Source: JAIWNK01 sp964453115 (GTDB lineage Bacteria; Chloroflexota; Anaerolineae; Anaerolineales; Anaerolineaceae). Taken from it: a stretch of 64,000 nt of DNA. The DNA lies in NCBI GenBank assembly GCA_964453115.1, contig CAYVRT010000009.1, forward strand, positions 1-64,000, written 5' to 3'. The notes under the pieces were generated by a model, which saw only the letters and a list, made by a program, of their open reading frames with translations, had not been told where the DNA came from and did no database searches. The position numbers and the translations under genes were made by a program. This document shows, one piece after another, positions 43,701-52,061 of the stretch; the first letter of the stretch is position 1, and each line of letters begins with the position of its first letter.

Positions 43701-46547
43701 TCAAAAGCGGTGCGAGGAAAAGAGGCGGAAACCGGCAAGATTGAGGAAGATAGAAGGCGCGTCCCGGTCCCGGTACGAGCAGCGGGCGTCGCTACGAACA
43801 CTGCCCCACGCACCGCCCCGCAGGGTCCGCCGGCCATCCGCCTCCAACGCCTCTGCCGCCGCACCCTGATAAGGATAGGGCTGATAAAGGCTCTGTGTCC
43901 ATTCCCACACATTGCCATTCATATCCTCCAATTTCAATTCGCCAAAACCGCCGCCCGCCACAAACGCGCCCACCGGCGAAGTGCGCCGCAGCCCCAGTTC
44001 AGCCGTGTTGGCCGCCCCTTCCAGCCAGTCTTCCCCCCAGGCATAGCGCAGACCGGCCCGTCCCCCCGCGCCCGCCTCCCAGCATGGCTCAGGCGGCAGG
44101 TCAAACATCACCCCGGTCTGCGCACTCAGCCAGGCGCAGTAGGCGCGCGCCTCAAACCAGGTCACCCCCACCACCGGCTGCGTCGGCCAATTGAATTCCG
44201 CCACCGCCCAAAAAGCCGGGCGGCTGCGCCGCACCTCCTCGGCACTTTCGGCAAAAGTTCCCTGCACCTCTTGGCGCGTCATCCTTGCCAGCTTCTCATA
44301 AGCTTCCATGTCTGACGGTGTTACCCGCCCGCGCAGCGCCGCCCGCCAGTTCGGGGTGTTCTGCAAAAACTCCCAAACCTCCAGCACAACCATCAGCCGC
44401 CCGCCCCCCACCGCCTCTCCCTGCCGCCAGCGCTGCGCCAGCTCGCCCTGCCACCAATCTTCCTGCTCATAGCCGCCGGCTGCCACAAAGCAGGCAAACT
44501 CGGCGTTCGTCACCGGCCGCCGTCCGATCCAAAAATCGGGCAATTCCACCCATCCACCATTCCATTCATCCTCGTACGCCTCTTCATCCTGCCGGTCACG
44601 CCCCAGGCGGTAGCGCCCGCCCGGCACCAAGACCATCTCCGGCGCAATCAACCGCCCGGCGGGTGTCTCCACCCAGCGCAGGCGCGGGTCGCCCAGGCGG
44701 CCAAGCACTTCGCCAGCCTGCACCCGGCTGCGCAGATGCAGCGCCGGTGCATACAGGTCGGCCAGCAAATCTTCTCGCAGCGCCCGCCAGGTGTGCTGCA
44801 AGTCACCTTCCACCTCCAGCCCAATCAGCAGTCCCCCCATCCATTGCCCACGCACCCCCGGCAGCCCGGCTTCCAGCAGGCCGCGCCCGGCCAGGGCCGG
44901 GTTAACCGCCCGAATGGCCTCCAACAGCTTCACCGGGTCTCCCGGGTGACATTGCCGCGTTTGCGGGTCAGCGCCCAGCCGTTGCCCTGCCAGGCCCAGT
45001 GCCAGCAGCGTTGTCACCTCCCAGCCCGTCCCGGGCGGCGGTGGCAACGGGTCCCACTGACTGCCCTCCGGCGGCGGCATTTCCTCCGCCAGGCGTGCCA
45101 CCCGCCACAGGCGGCTCAGGTCTTCGCCAGCCGCAAAACGGCGCAGCAGTTCCAACGCCGCAAAATACTCCTGCAACAGATGATGATAAAAGCGCACATC
45201 CGTCTCTGTTTCCACCTCCAACAAGCTTGCCTGACGGGCCAGATGCAACAGCACATCCGCATCCATCGTCAGCGCCTGCCCGTTCCAACGCACCTGCTTC
45301 GGCAAAGCAGCCTGCGCCTGCTCGGTTGTAAAACTCGTCCCAACGCCCTGCTGCTGTTGAATTGCAAACGCCATTTGCGCCAGCGCACAGCGCTGCACCC
45401 CGGCTTCCAGCCAGCGGTCATGATTCTGTTTCTGCTCGCGGCCGAACAGACGGGTCACAAACCCATCCAACAATTGGCCGCGATTGCCCAGCCAGCCCCG
45501 ATTGCTGCGATATGCATCCGTCAAGAGCATCAAATAGAACGGGTTGCGCGCCAGTTCCTCAAGCCGGTTTTCGGGGTCATCCAACAGTTTTTGCAGCCCC
45601 TCGGCACGACGGCGGCGCAAATAATCGGCAATCCGCTCTTTGTCCAGCTCTTTCACCACCACGCGCGGCAACCCAAGCTGCCCGGCATAATCCTGATAAC
45701 GCCCGCTGAAGACAAACCGGTTCAGCCCGGCATACTCCTCCACAAAATTGCTCCAATCCTTCAGCAAAGCCGGGCGTTGTTCACGGCCAATCTCGTTCAC
45801 GCCATCCACCAGCGCCAGCAGCCAGCCATTCGCCAACGCATCGGCAAACGGAATCTCGACCCGCTGCTCCCATTCCTGACGCAAAAACTCAAACACCGAG
45901 CGCCCCTTCTGCCCGCTGAGACGCACAAACAAAGGAATCGGGTGTCCTTGTGCGCCGCTCTCCAGCCGACTGAGCGCCGCTTCCAGTGCCAGCTTGCGCA
46001 GGGTTGTCGTCTTGCCCGAGCCAGGCTCCCCCAGCAGAATGAACGCTTTGTGCGTCTGCATCGCTTCGGTAAGGTCCGGCAGTTCACGGATGCGCGGCTG
46101 CGCCTCTGACCCGCTGCCAGGTGGCGGCAAAACCTGTTCCTCATAGGTCATTGGCAGTTCCACATCCGCCGGCTCGTCGTCTGCCAGCACGTCCATTGTG
46201 CCTGCCAATGGCACATACAGGGTTGCCCAGGGGCGATACCAGTGATGCAGCGTCACCCCCAACAGATAAGCCCGCTCACTGCGCCGACGTTCCAGGTGTT
46301 GGGCGGCATCCTCGGCAAAAATCAGTTCCTCACCCTGCCACACCGCCCGAATCTTGCGCTCGCCATCGGGCGTAAAACATGCCCCGGCCCGCAAAAAGTC
46401 AAGCACCTTCTCAATCATCCGCTCCACATCTTCAGCAGAATAGCCATAATGAATATGTTGGTCGCGGCCAATGAACGTTGCTGCGGTCACATTTCCGCCA
46501 ACAACTGCCCCCTCGCTCTGCATTGGGCCTTTCGGTTTGTTTGCCAT
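43701..46547 (-). CDS. DGR-diversified NACHT NTPase with C-terminal FGE-sulfatase (C-type lectin fold) domain
   Basis: 948 residues. The N-terminus has a small adaptor-like segment (VVGGNVTAATFIGRD) and a helical effector-like region (35-150). A NACHT STAND NTPase follows: Walker A GEPGSGKTT (173-181), Walker B LLALVDGVNE (243-252), FVFSGRYQDY (278-287) and an ARNPFYLMLLT segment (333-343), then a helical winged-helix/repeat part to about 630. Residues about 634-948 are an FGE-sulfatase domain with DFWIGRRPVTNAEF and MNGNVWEWT. The VR encodes residues 907-944 at the ligand-facing tip. Relatives act as sensors that oligomerise on ligand binding. RBS GGAGGAGG precedes the ATG. Confidence 0.94.
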   Translation of the reverse strand: MANKPKGPMQSEGAVVGGNVTAATFIGRDQHIHYGYSAEDVERMIEKVLDFLRAGACFTPDGERKIRAVWQGEELIFAEDAAQHLERRRSERAYLLGVTLHHWYRPWATLYVPLAGTMDVLADDEPADVELPMTYEEQVLPPPGSGSEAQPRIRELPDLTEAMQTHKAFILLGEPGSGKTTTLRKLALEAALSRLESGAQGHPIPLFVRLSGQKGRSVFEFLRQEWEQRVEIPFADALANGWLLALVDGVNEIGREQRPALLKDWSNFVEEYAGLNRFVFSGRYQDYAGQLGLPRVVVKELDKERIADYLRRRRAEGLQKLLDDPENRLEELARNPFYLMLLTDAYRSNRGWLGNRGQLLDGFVTRLFGREQKQNHDRWLEAGVQRCALAQMAFAIQQQQGVGTSFTTEQAQAALPKQVRWNGQALTMDADVLLHLARQASLLEVETETDVRFYHHLLQEYFAALELLRRFAAGEDLSRLWRVARLAEEMPPPEGSQWDPLPPPPGTGWEVTTLLALGLAGQRLGADPQTRQCHPGDPVKLLEAIRAVNPALAGRGLLEAGLPGVRGQWMGGLLIGLEVEGDLQHTWRALREDLLADLYAPALHLRSRVQAGEVLGRLGDPRLRWVETPAGRLIAPEMVLVPGGRYRLGRDRQDEEAYEDEWNGGWVELPDFWIGRRPVTNAEFACFVAAGGYEQEDWWQGELAQRWRQGEAVGGGRLMVVLEVWEFLQNTPNWRAALRGRVTPSDMEAYEKLARMTRQEVQGTFAESAEEVRRSRPAFWAVAEFNWPTQPVVGVTWFEARAYCAWLSAQTGVMFDLPPEPCWEAGAGGRAGLRYAWGEDWLEGAANTAELGLRRTSPVGAFVAGGGFGELKLEDMNGNVWEWTQSLYQPYPYQGAAAEALEADGRRTLRGGAWGSVRSDARCSYRDRDAPSIFLNLAGFRLFSSHRF
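43717..43829 (-). repeat. DGR variable repeat (VR) in the target gene
   Basis: 113 bp at the 3' end of the NACHT-FGE gene, aligned without gaps to TR 42044-42156. There are 18 substitutions, all at adenines of the template in coding sense (7 A-to-G, 6 A-to-C, 5 A-to-T), at 18 of 28 available adenines; 85 of 85 non-adenine positions are identical. Fourteen codons differ and 12 change the amino acid, for example Asn to Gly, Ser, Asp, Ile and Leu, and Asp to Val. The frame stays intact. Confidence 0.96.
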
Positions 46548-46584
46548 CTCGCCTCCTCCAAGCAGTCAATCGAATCTATTTATC

Positions 46585-46590
46585 ATTATA
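46585..46590 (-). promoter_or_regulatory. Predicted -10 element of the DGR operon
   Basis: A perfect TATAAT on the minus strand lies about 38 bp before the ATG of the target gene. The -35 region would overlap the terminator hairpin of the RNase J gene and is poor, so expression may be weak or activator-dependent. Confidence 0.5.
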
Positions 46591-46606
46591 CACCTGCGCG
46601 AATCAA

Positions 46607-46635
46607 ACAGGGTGCCGCATCAGACGGCACCCTGT
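46607..46635 (-). terminator. Terminator of the RNase J gene
   Basis: ACAGGGTGCCG (46607-46617) pairs with CGGCACCCTGT (46625-46635), 7-nt loop. On the minus strand it is followed by TTTGATT. It lies 24 bp after the rnj stop and just upstream of the DGR promoter, insulating the two units. Confidence 0.8.
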
Positions 46636-46659
46636 CAATCACTTGCATCCAAGCGTTGC

Positions 46660-48297
46660 TCAGACGCGCACAAGCGAAACCATCACCACCGGTCGGCGGC
46701 GTGTTTCGCCAAAGAAGTAATTACCCAGTTCCTTTTCCAGGTCGCGGGCCACATTCCCATTGCCGCGCAACAACACATCCGCAATCTTCTGCCGCGCCCC
46801 GGCCATCAGCCCGTTTGCCTCGCCATTCATCAAAAAGCCCTGACTGCGCAGTTCCGGCTCCTGCAGCTGACCGCCGCTATAGCGGTCCAGCACTACCTGC
46901 ACCATCACCACGCCATCGCGGGCCAGTTCCTCGCGTTCCCGCATCACATCCAGGCTGACATTGCCAACCCCCGAGCCATCCACAAACACCATCGCCGCCG
47001 GCACCTCTTCGGCCAGGCGCAGCTTGCCATCCTCAAACTCAATCACCTGCCCATTTTGCAACACTGCAATTCGCTCCGCCGGAATGCCAACCTGCTCAGC
47101 CAGCGCCGCGTGCTGCCGCAAATGGCGCAGCTCCCCATGCATCGGGATGACAAAATGCGGACGGGTGAGGTGAATGAGCAGTTTCATCTCTTCCTGACTG
47201 GCATGGCCGGAAACATGCACCGGAGCAAGCGATTCGTAGATGACATTTGCCCCGCGTTCGAACAGGCGGTTAATCGTACGGTAGACGTTCTCTTCGTTGC
47301 CTGGAATGGGATGCGAGGAGAGGACGATTGTATCGCCCTCACGCACATCGAACAGGCGGTTTGTGCCGGTTGAAAGCCGCCCCAAAATGGAGGTCGGCTC
47401 GCCCTGCGAGCCAGTGCACATGATGACCACCTCGCTCCCGGCCATCGTCAGCGCCTGCTCAGTCGAGATGATCAAATCATCCGGAATTTCCAAATAGCCC
47501 AGCTTGCGCGCCATCTTGGCATTATCAATCATGCTTGGCCCGGCAAAGGCCAGCTTGCGGTGATAGCGCAGCGCCGCATTGGCAATTTGCTGCATGCGCG
47601 AAATCAGCGAGGCAAAACTGGCAATGATAATCCGCCCCTGCGCCTCACGAAAAACATCATCCAGGGCAGCATCCACCACCCGCTCGGAGGGTGTCCAACC
47701 GGCCCGTTCGGCATTGGTCGAATCGGCAAACAAGGCCAGCACGCCGCGCCGCGAAAACTCGGCCAGCTTGGCATAGTCGCTTGGCCAGTTATCCACCGGC
47801 GTATGGTCAAACTTGTAATCGCCCGAATGGACAATCAACCCGGCCGGTGTCTCAATCCCCAGCCCCACGCCATCCGGCACTGAGTGACAGACGTGAAAAA
47901 ACTCAACCTGGAACGGCCCAATCTGATGCGTCTCGCCGGCCTGAACAGTGTTCAACATTGCCCGCTGCATCAGCCCATGCCGCCCGAGCTTCACTTCCAG
48001 CAGCCCGCGCGTCAGCGGCGTGGCATAGATGGGCGCCTGCACAACTTCCAGCAAATGCTGAATGGCACCGGTATGATCTTCGTGACCGTGTGTAATCACA
48101 ATCCCGCACACTTTGTACGCGTTGGCCGTCACATACGTCAAATCGGGGATGATGTAATCCACCCCCACCATATCATTTTCCGGGAACATCAGGCCGCTAT
48201 CCACAATCAGAATCTGATCCTGATATTCATACAACATCATATTGCGACCAACTTCACCCAGACCACCCAACGGAATAATACGTAATACAGAACTCAT
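46660..48297 (-). CDS. rnj: Ribonuclease J
   Basis: 545-residue 5'-exo/endoribonuclease of the metallo-beta-lactamase/beta-CASP group, central to mRNA decay in bacteria lacking or complementing RNase E. HGHEDH (70-75) binds the two zinc ions; MCTGSQGEPTSILGR and VHVSGHASQEEM are the beta-CASP motifs. The start is the ATG at 48297 (MSSVLRIIPLGGLGEVGRN) preceded by GAGG; the frame upstream to 48453 includes leader hairpins and is not coding. Single gene with its own terminator. Confidence 0.95.
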   Translation of the reverse strand: MSSVLRIIPLGGLGEVGRNMMLYEYQDQILIVDSGLMFPENDMVGVDYIIPDLTYVTANAYKVCGIVITHGHEDHTGAIQHLLEVVQAPIYATPLTRGLLEVKLGRHGLMQRAMLNTVQAGETHQIGPFQVEFFHVCHSVPDGVGLGIETPAGLIVHSGDYKFDHTPVDNWPSDYAKLAEFSRRGVLALFADSTNAERAGWTPSERVVDAALDDVFREAQGRIIIASFASLISRMQQIANAALRYHRKLAFAGPSMIDNAKMARKLGYLEIPDDLIISTEQALTMAGSEVVIMCTGSQGEPTSILGRLSTGTNRLFDVREGDTIVLSSHPIPGNEENVYRTINRLFERGANVIYESLAPVHVSGHASQEEMKLLIHLTRPHFVIPMHGELRHLRQHAALAEQVGIPAERIAVLQNGQVIEFEDGKLRLAEEVPAAMVFVDGSGVGNVSLDVMREREELARDGVVMVQVVLDRYSGGQLQEPELRSQGFLMNGEANGLMAGARQKIADVLLRGNGNVARDLEKELGNYFFGETRRRPVVMVSLVRV

Positions 48298-48313
48298 AAA
48301 AAACCTCAGAAAA

Positions 48314-48373
48314 TGGCGCAAGCGCCAGAATAGTTGAAGAAACAATTCTCCCGGCTTGCAAACAGGCCGGGAG
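48314..48373 (-). promoter_or_regulatory. Two hairpins in the RNase J mRNA leader
   Basis: TGGCGC-AA-GCGCCA (48314-48327) and CTCCCGGC/GCCGGGAG (48348-48373) lie between the rnj start codon and its presumed promoter. RNase genes are often autoregulated through structured leaders, so these may be binding or cleavage sites; that role is inference. Confidence 0.45.
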
Positions 48374-48496
48374 TGCATTCGAACCACCAACAGACCAACG
48401 CACAGCCCGTCATCCAGCACGGGGCAAAAACATTTTAACATACAAACCAGCACTTGTCAAAACCAGGCCGCTACTCCTCTGTGCTTTTCTTCATGG

Positions 48497-48502
48497 TACA
48501 AT
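48497..48502 (+). promoter_or_regulatory. Predicted -10 element of the membrane GT-C-like gene
   Basis: TACAAT ends 7 nt before the ATG at 48510 with no ribosome-binding site between, again implying a leaderless message. Confidence 0.4.
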
Positions 48503-48509
48503 CGGCGGC

Positions 48510-50276
48510 ATGAGCAAAACGACGCGTTTTCTTTCCATCACCACCATATTCTTGCTAAGCCTGTTCTTTGGCATCGTCCTGGCGGCCCAAATCCTCGGGG
48601 CAGCCCAAATCTACACCCCGCCGCTCGCCATCCTGCTCAGCCTGGCCCTTGGCAGTGTGGCCCTGACCTGGCTGCTGCGCAACGACATCCTCGGCTATCT
48701 GCGCGGCCTGTTCAACCGTCCCGCTGCGCTCGAGCTGCCCGCCTGGCTGGAAGCGCTGTTGTTCGCAGCTGCCTTTCTCCTGCTCATTTTGCTCATCCTC
48801 CTGCCGCTGGTGCGCTGGCCCTTCTCACACATCAGCGAAACCCTGCATTGGGATGCGGGCGCCTATCACTTCGCCAAAGCAGTGGAACTGTACCGCAGCG
48901 GCAGCCTGTGGGATCTTTCAATCCCCTTCGGCGAATTTCCCAACGGCTATGAGGCCCTGCTCAGTTTCACCCTTTCGCTCAGCGGCGCCGACCTGCTCTT
49001 TGGCAGCGTCCACGCTGTCATTGCCCTGCTGACCTTCCTTACCCTCTTCCTGCTCGCACGCCGTCTGAGCGACCTGCCCGGTGGCCTGCTCGCCTTACTG
49101 ACCGTTGTGCTGCTGATCAGTGGACGGGTAACCCTGGCCTATAATCCGTGGTGGATCTACAGCGACCTGATGTACACAATTGGTAAAAACGACCTGCTGG
49201 CCGGAACACTCACCCTGCTGGCGCTGCTCTTTGCCCCCATTGCCCGCCAAACCACAAAACCGTCCTATCACTGGCCGGCCCTCTCGCTGGTCACGTTTCT
49301 GGCGCTCTGCACCAAACCCTATGCTGCCTATGTTCTGCTGCCCATCTGGCTGCTGGTCTTCTGGCGCGAATATCAACGCACCCGCCCGGCCCTGCCATGG
49401 AAGTCCTTCCTGCTCGCTTCGTTGATCGTCCTGCCCAGCATCTGGTGGGTGGTGCGCAACCTGCTCGTGCTGGGCGTCATCTTCCCGCCCGATGTGCTGG
49501 AAATGCAACAGTGGAGCATCCTCTCCAATCTGACCAATCCATTCTTCTACAATTATTTGCCGCGCAATTTCGTCTTCGTCCTGGTGATCAGCGGAGTGCT
49601 GCTGCTAATTGGCCTGCTGCGCAAACGAATTGGCTCAACCTTTCTTCTCGTCCAGTTTCTGCTGCTGATTGCCTTCATCGCCACCGCCGAAACGGCATTC
49701 TTTCGCGATACGCAAAAGCCGACCGTCATCGCCTGGCGCTTTGGCATTGCACTGTTGGGCTGGGTCTTCCTCTCTCTGCTCATTCTGCTGGAACCCCTTC
49801 TGTTGCGCCTTGCCCGCGTCCTCCTACGCCCGCGCCTCGTTGCCCCCCTCCTGGCTCTGTTGCTCGTGGGTCTAACGACCTTCCTGATCTGGAACGACCG
49901 CAGCCTGTTAAGGTACGTGCCAGAAAACGGGATTGTGCTGCGCGATCAGTTCCGTGAACCCGTTGGTCAGAATGGCTACCACAGCGTCTATGACTACGCA
50001 CAAAAAAATATCCGCAATTCGGTCATCCAGGTGGAAAATGGCCTGGTCTATTATGCCTATGGCCCCGGCTACACCAATTCGCCAACCAAATTGCAATATC
50101 CCTGGGGCATTCCCGAACGGGTGCCACAACTCACGCCACAATACTTTTTGATATTGGAGCGCGCCTGGATGGGCGGCGAAAGCGGCTACAATGAATCCCT
50201 CAATACGCCCGAATGGGCACAGCGCTGGGAGCTAATTTACGAAGATGGCGAAGGTCGCCTCTACCGGCGGCGTTAA
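48510..50276 (+). CDS. Multi-spanning membrane protein, GT-C glycosyltransferase-like
   Basis: 588 residues with about 12 hydrophobic spans. After the first spans an outside loop contains HWDAGAYHFAKAVELY, the kind of acidic motif that GT-C enzymes (PMT/ArnT/GT39 groups) use for catalysis, and the long C-terminal soluble tail (about 480-588) has no clear domain. A lipid-linked sugar transferase is plausible but I cannot name a family. No glycan genes are adjacent; rnj is divergent and dnaA convergent with a 4-bp gap. Confidence 0.7.
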   Translation: MSKTTRFLSITTIFLLSLFFGIVLAAQILGAAQIYTPPLAILLSLALGSVALTWLLRNDILGYLRGLFNRPAALELPAWLEALLFAAAFLLLILLILLPLVRWPFSHISETLHWDAGAYHFAKAVELYRSGSLWDLSIPFGEFPNGYEALLSFTLSLSGADLLFGSVHAVIALLTFLTLFLLARRLSDLPGGLLALLTVVLLISGRVTLAYNPWWIYSDLMYTIGKNDLLAGTLTLLALLFAPIARQTTKPSYHWPALSLVTFLALCTKPYAAYVLLPIWLLVFWREYQRTRPALPWKSFLLASLIVLPSIWWVVRNLLVLGVIFPPDVLEMQQWSILSNLTNPFFYNYLPRNFVFVLVISGVLLLIGLLRKRIGSTFLLVQFLLLIAFIATAETAFFRDTQKPTVIAWRFGIALLGWVFLSLLILLEPLLLRLARVLLRPRLVAPLLALLLVGLTTFLIWNDRSLLRYVPENGIVLRDQFREPVGQNGYHSVYDYAQKNIRNSVIQVENGLVYYAYGPGYTNSPTKLQYPWGIPERVPQLTPQYFLILERAWMGGESGYNESLNTPEWAQRWELIYEDGEGRLYRRR

Positions 50277-50280
50277 CGGC

Positions 50281-51624
50281 TCAGGCCCAACGACGCCCAT
50301 ATAATTGTTCGCGGATCTGCCCCACCTGCCGGCGCAAACGGTCATCGCTTTCCAGCATGTCTGCTACCTTATCACAGGCATACATCACCGTCGTGTGATC
50401 GCGCCCGCCCAACACCTCGCCAATCTGCGGCAGCGAAACGCTCTGCTCCTCGCGTAGCAAATACATTGCCACCTGACGGGGCAAAGCCACCTCACGCGAG
50501 CGGTCACGCCCCAGCATCTGCTCCATCGTCACACCGAAAGCACTTGCCACCACCGCCACCACCTGGCGCGGCTCCAGCGTGCGGCGCTGAGGCAACAAAT
50601 CGGCCAGTGCAATATCCACCAATTCCAGCGAAAGCGGGCGCCCGCTCAAGTCGGCATACGCCAACACACGGGTCAGCGAGCCTTCCAGTTCGCGAATGTT
50701 CGATTGTACCTGCCGGGCGATGGCCTCCAAAATTGAATCTGGCACCCGGCGCCCAGCACGATCGGCCTTTGAGCGCAAAATGGCAATGCGCGTTTCCAGG
50801 TCAGGCGGCTGCATATCCACAATCAGCCCCCACTCAAAGCGCGAGCGCAAGCGCTCTTCCAGCGTCACCATCGCCTTGGGCGGACGGTCCGAGGTAATCA
50901 CCAGCTGCTTTTCCTGTCCGTGCAACGTGTTAAAGGTATGGAAAAATTCCTCCTGAGTCGATTCCTTACCGGCGATGAATTGAATATCATCAATCAACAA
51001 CACATCAATGTTACGATAGCGGTCGCGGAAAGAGACCGTATTATGCGTGCGGATGGCGTTAATCAGATCGTTGGTGAACTCTTCCGAAGAAACATACAAC
51101 ACCTGCAAACCTTGTGAGTGCGCCATGTTGCCAATTGCATGCAGCAAATGCGTCTTGCCCAACCCAACCCCACCATACAGAAACAACGGATTGTAAGAGC
51201 GAGCCGGGTTCTCTGCCACGGCCATGCAGGCTGCATGTGCCAGGCGATTGCTGCTGCCAACCACAAAGGTATCGAACACATAGCGCGAATTGAACGGCGA
51301 TGGGGCAAGCGGTGCAGCAACAGCAGTTTCTGCCGTTCCCAAGGCCACCTCTTCCGCACTGTTGACGACCTCTTCTTCCTTATGCCAAACCACAAAATTG
51401 ACCAGTTGCGGGCTGCCCAAAAAACCCGAAAGCATACTGCTCACCGTGCTTGCCAGACGGTTTTCCAGCCAGTCGCGCGCATAGGCGTTCTGCACACCAA
51501 TCGTAAATACCCCCTGTGCATACGAAACCAACTCGGCACAGCGAACCCAGGTATCGAAAGCAGCTTTCGACATCTCATTTTGCAATTGTCCCAGCGCAGA
51601 TTGCCAGGCTTGTTGTGCGTTCAT
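50281..51624 (-). CDS. dnaA: Chromosomal replication initiator DnaA
   Basis: 447 residues. Domain I (1-80) with FDTWVRCAE, a short linker, AAA+ domain with Walker A GGVGLGKTHL (151-160) and Walker B LLIDDIQFIAGKE, and C-terminal domain IV with the DnaA-box signature GGRDHTTVMYACDKV. Standard length. dnaN and recF do not follow, so the gene is away from the classical dnaA-dnaN order. The upstream region has no recognisable cluster of DnaA boxes. Confidence 0.97.
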   Translation of the reverse strand: MNAQQAWQSALGQLQNEMSKAAFDTWVRCAELVSYAQGVFTIGVQNAYARDWLENRLASTVSSMLSGFLGSPQLVNFVVWHKEEEVVNSAEEVALGTAETAVAAPLAPSPFNSRYVFDTFVVGSSNRLAHAACMAVAENPARSYNPLFLYGGVGLGKTHLLHAIGNMAHSQGLQVLYVSSEEFTNDLINAIRTHNTVSFRDRYRNIDVLLIDDIQFIAGKESTQEEFFHTFNTLHGQEKQLVITSDRPPKAMVTLEERLRSRFEWGLIVDMQPPDLETRIAILRSKADRAGRRVPDSILEAIARQVQSNIRELEGSLTRVLAYADLSGRPLSLELVDIALADLLPQRRTLEPRQVVAVVASAFGVTMEQMLGRDRSREVALPRQVAMYLLREEQSVSLPQIGEVLGGRDHTTVMYACDKVADMLESDDRLRRQVGQIREQLYGRRWA

Positions 51625-52061
51625 GGAAGCACCCTTTCAAATGAGATTTTTGGTGCAAATCAATGGGCAAGCAAACCCACTGCCAATAGCAGTGGGATCA
51701 AATCAAAACAACAATAAAATGATTTCCAATTGTTCTTACAGCTTGCTGCACTGCTGCCCCAATCAATTTGTACTGGAATTTTAGCAGAAACTGCCCTTTC
51801 CGACAAGTCGTACAGGATACGCCATCCTAAAAATTTTTCAAATTTTAAGTCGCCCAACCTTAAAAAACCCAGGCGCTTTTACGCTCAATTAATCCTTTAA
51901 GGTTTACTATGCGCCCCCAACTAGCAGGCTTTTTGCCACCCCATACCCCCGCATATACGGGTAAGGCTGGAAGTAACCAGCCAACTACCAGATATACGGG
52001 CTGCATTCCCAAAGAATTAGCGCTGCTTCCAGCACATTGGGGCTGTTTTCAATCTATGAAA
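51625..52061. other. Gene-free region between dnaA and a FAD oxidoreductase gene
   Basis: 437 bp. On the dnaA side an 8-bp hairpin CCCACTGC/GCAGTGGG (51676-51696) lies in the dnaA leader. The middle (about 51700-51900) is AT-rich. The far side holds paired direct repeats and a hairpin described separately (51911-52000). I find no open frame with coding character, no tRNA and no match to the TTATNCACA DnaA box. Confidence 0.6.
51917..52000. repeat. Intergenic element with two pairs of direct repeats and a hairpin
   Basis: CCAACTAGCAG (51917-51927) recurs as CCAACTACCAG (51981-51991), and ATATACGGG occurs at 51953-51961 and again at 51992-52000. Between them GGCTGG-AAGTAA-CCAGCC (51965-51982) forms a hairpin and CCCG-CATATA-CGGG a second small one. 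The order of repeat words is regular, which suggests a duplicated structural or recombinase-binding unit. Function unknown. Confidence 0.55.

Larger units (their letters stand above)
41884..46606 (-). mobile_element. Diversity-generating retroelement (DGR) cassette
   Basis: A complete DGR reading on the minus strand: variable target gene (46547-43701) with its VR at the 3' end, a GC-rich hairpin, reverse transcriptase (43612-42557), Avd (42549-42181), the template repeat (42156-42044) and a terminator. All four hallmarks are present: RT with YVDD and the DGR-type SQ motif, an Avd four-helix protein, a TR/VR pair differing only at template adenines, and a C-type-lectin/FGE-fold variable domain. 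The order (RT before avd, TR last) differs from the avd-TR-RT order of the Bordetella phage element. Confidence 0.96.

Noticed and set aside
45990..46547. The FGE-sulfatase domain of the target as an active formylglycine-generating enzyme
   Set aside because: In DGR targets this fold serves as a display scaffold; the domain is fused to a NACHT NTPase, no sulfatase gene is nearby, and its tip is the mutated region.
51625..51910. Replication origin next to dnaA
   Set aside because: No cluster of DnaA boxes, no dnaN neighbour and no visible skew switch; only AT-richness supports it.
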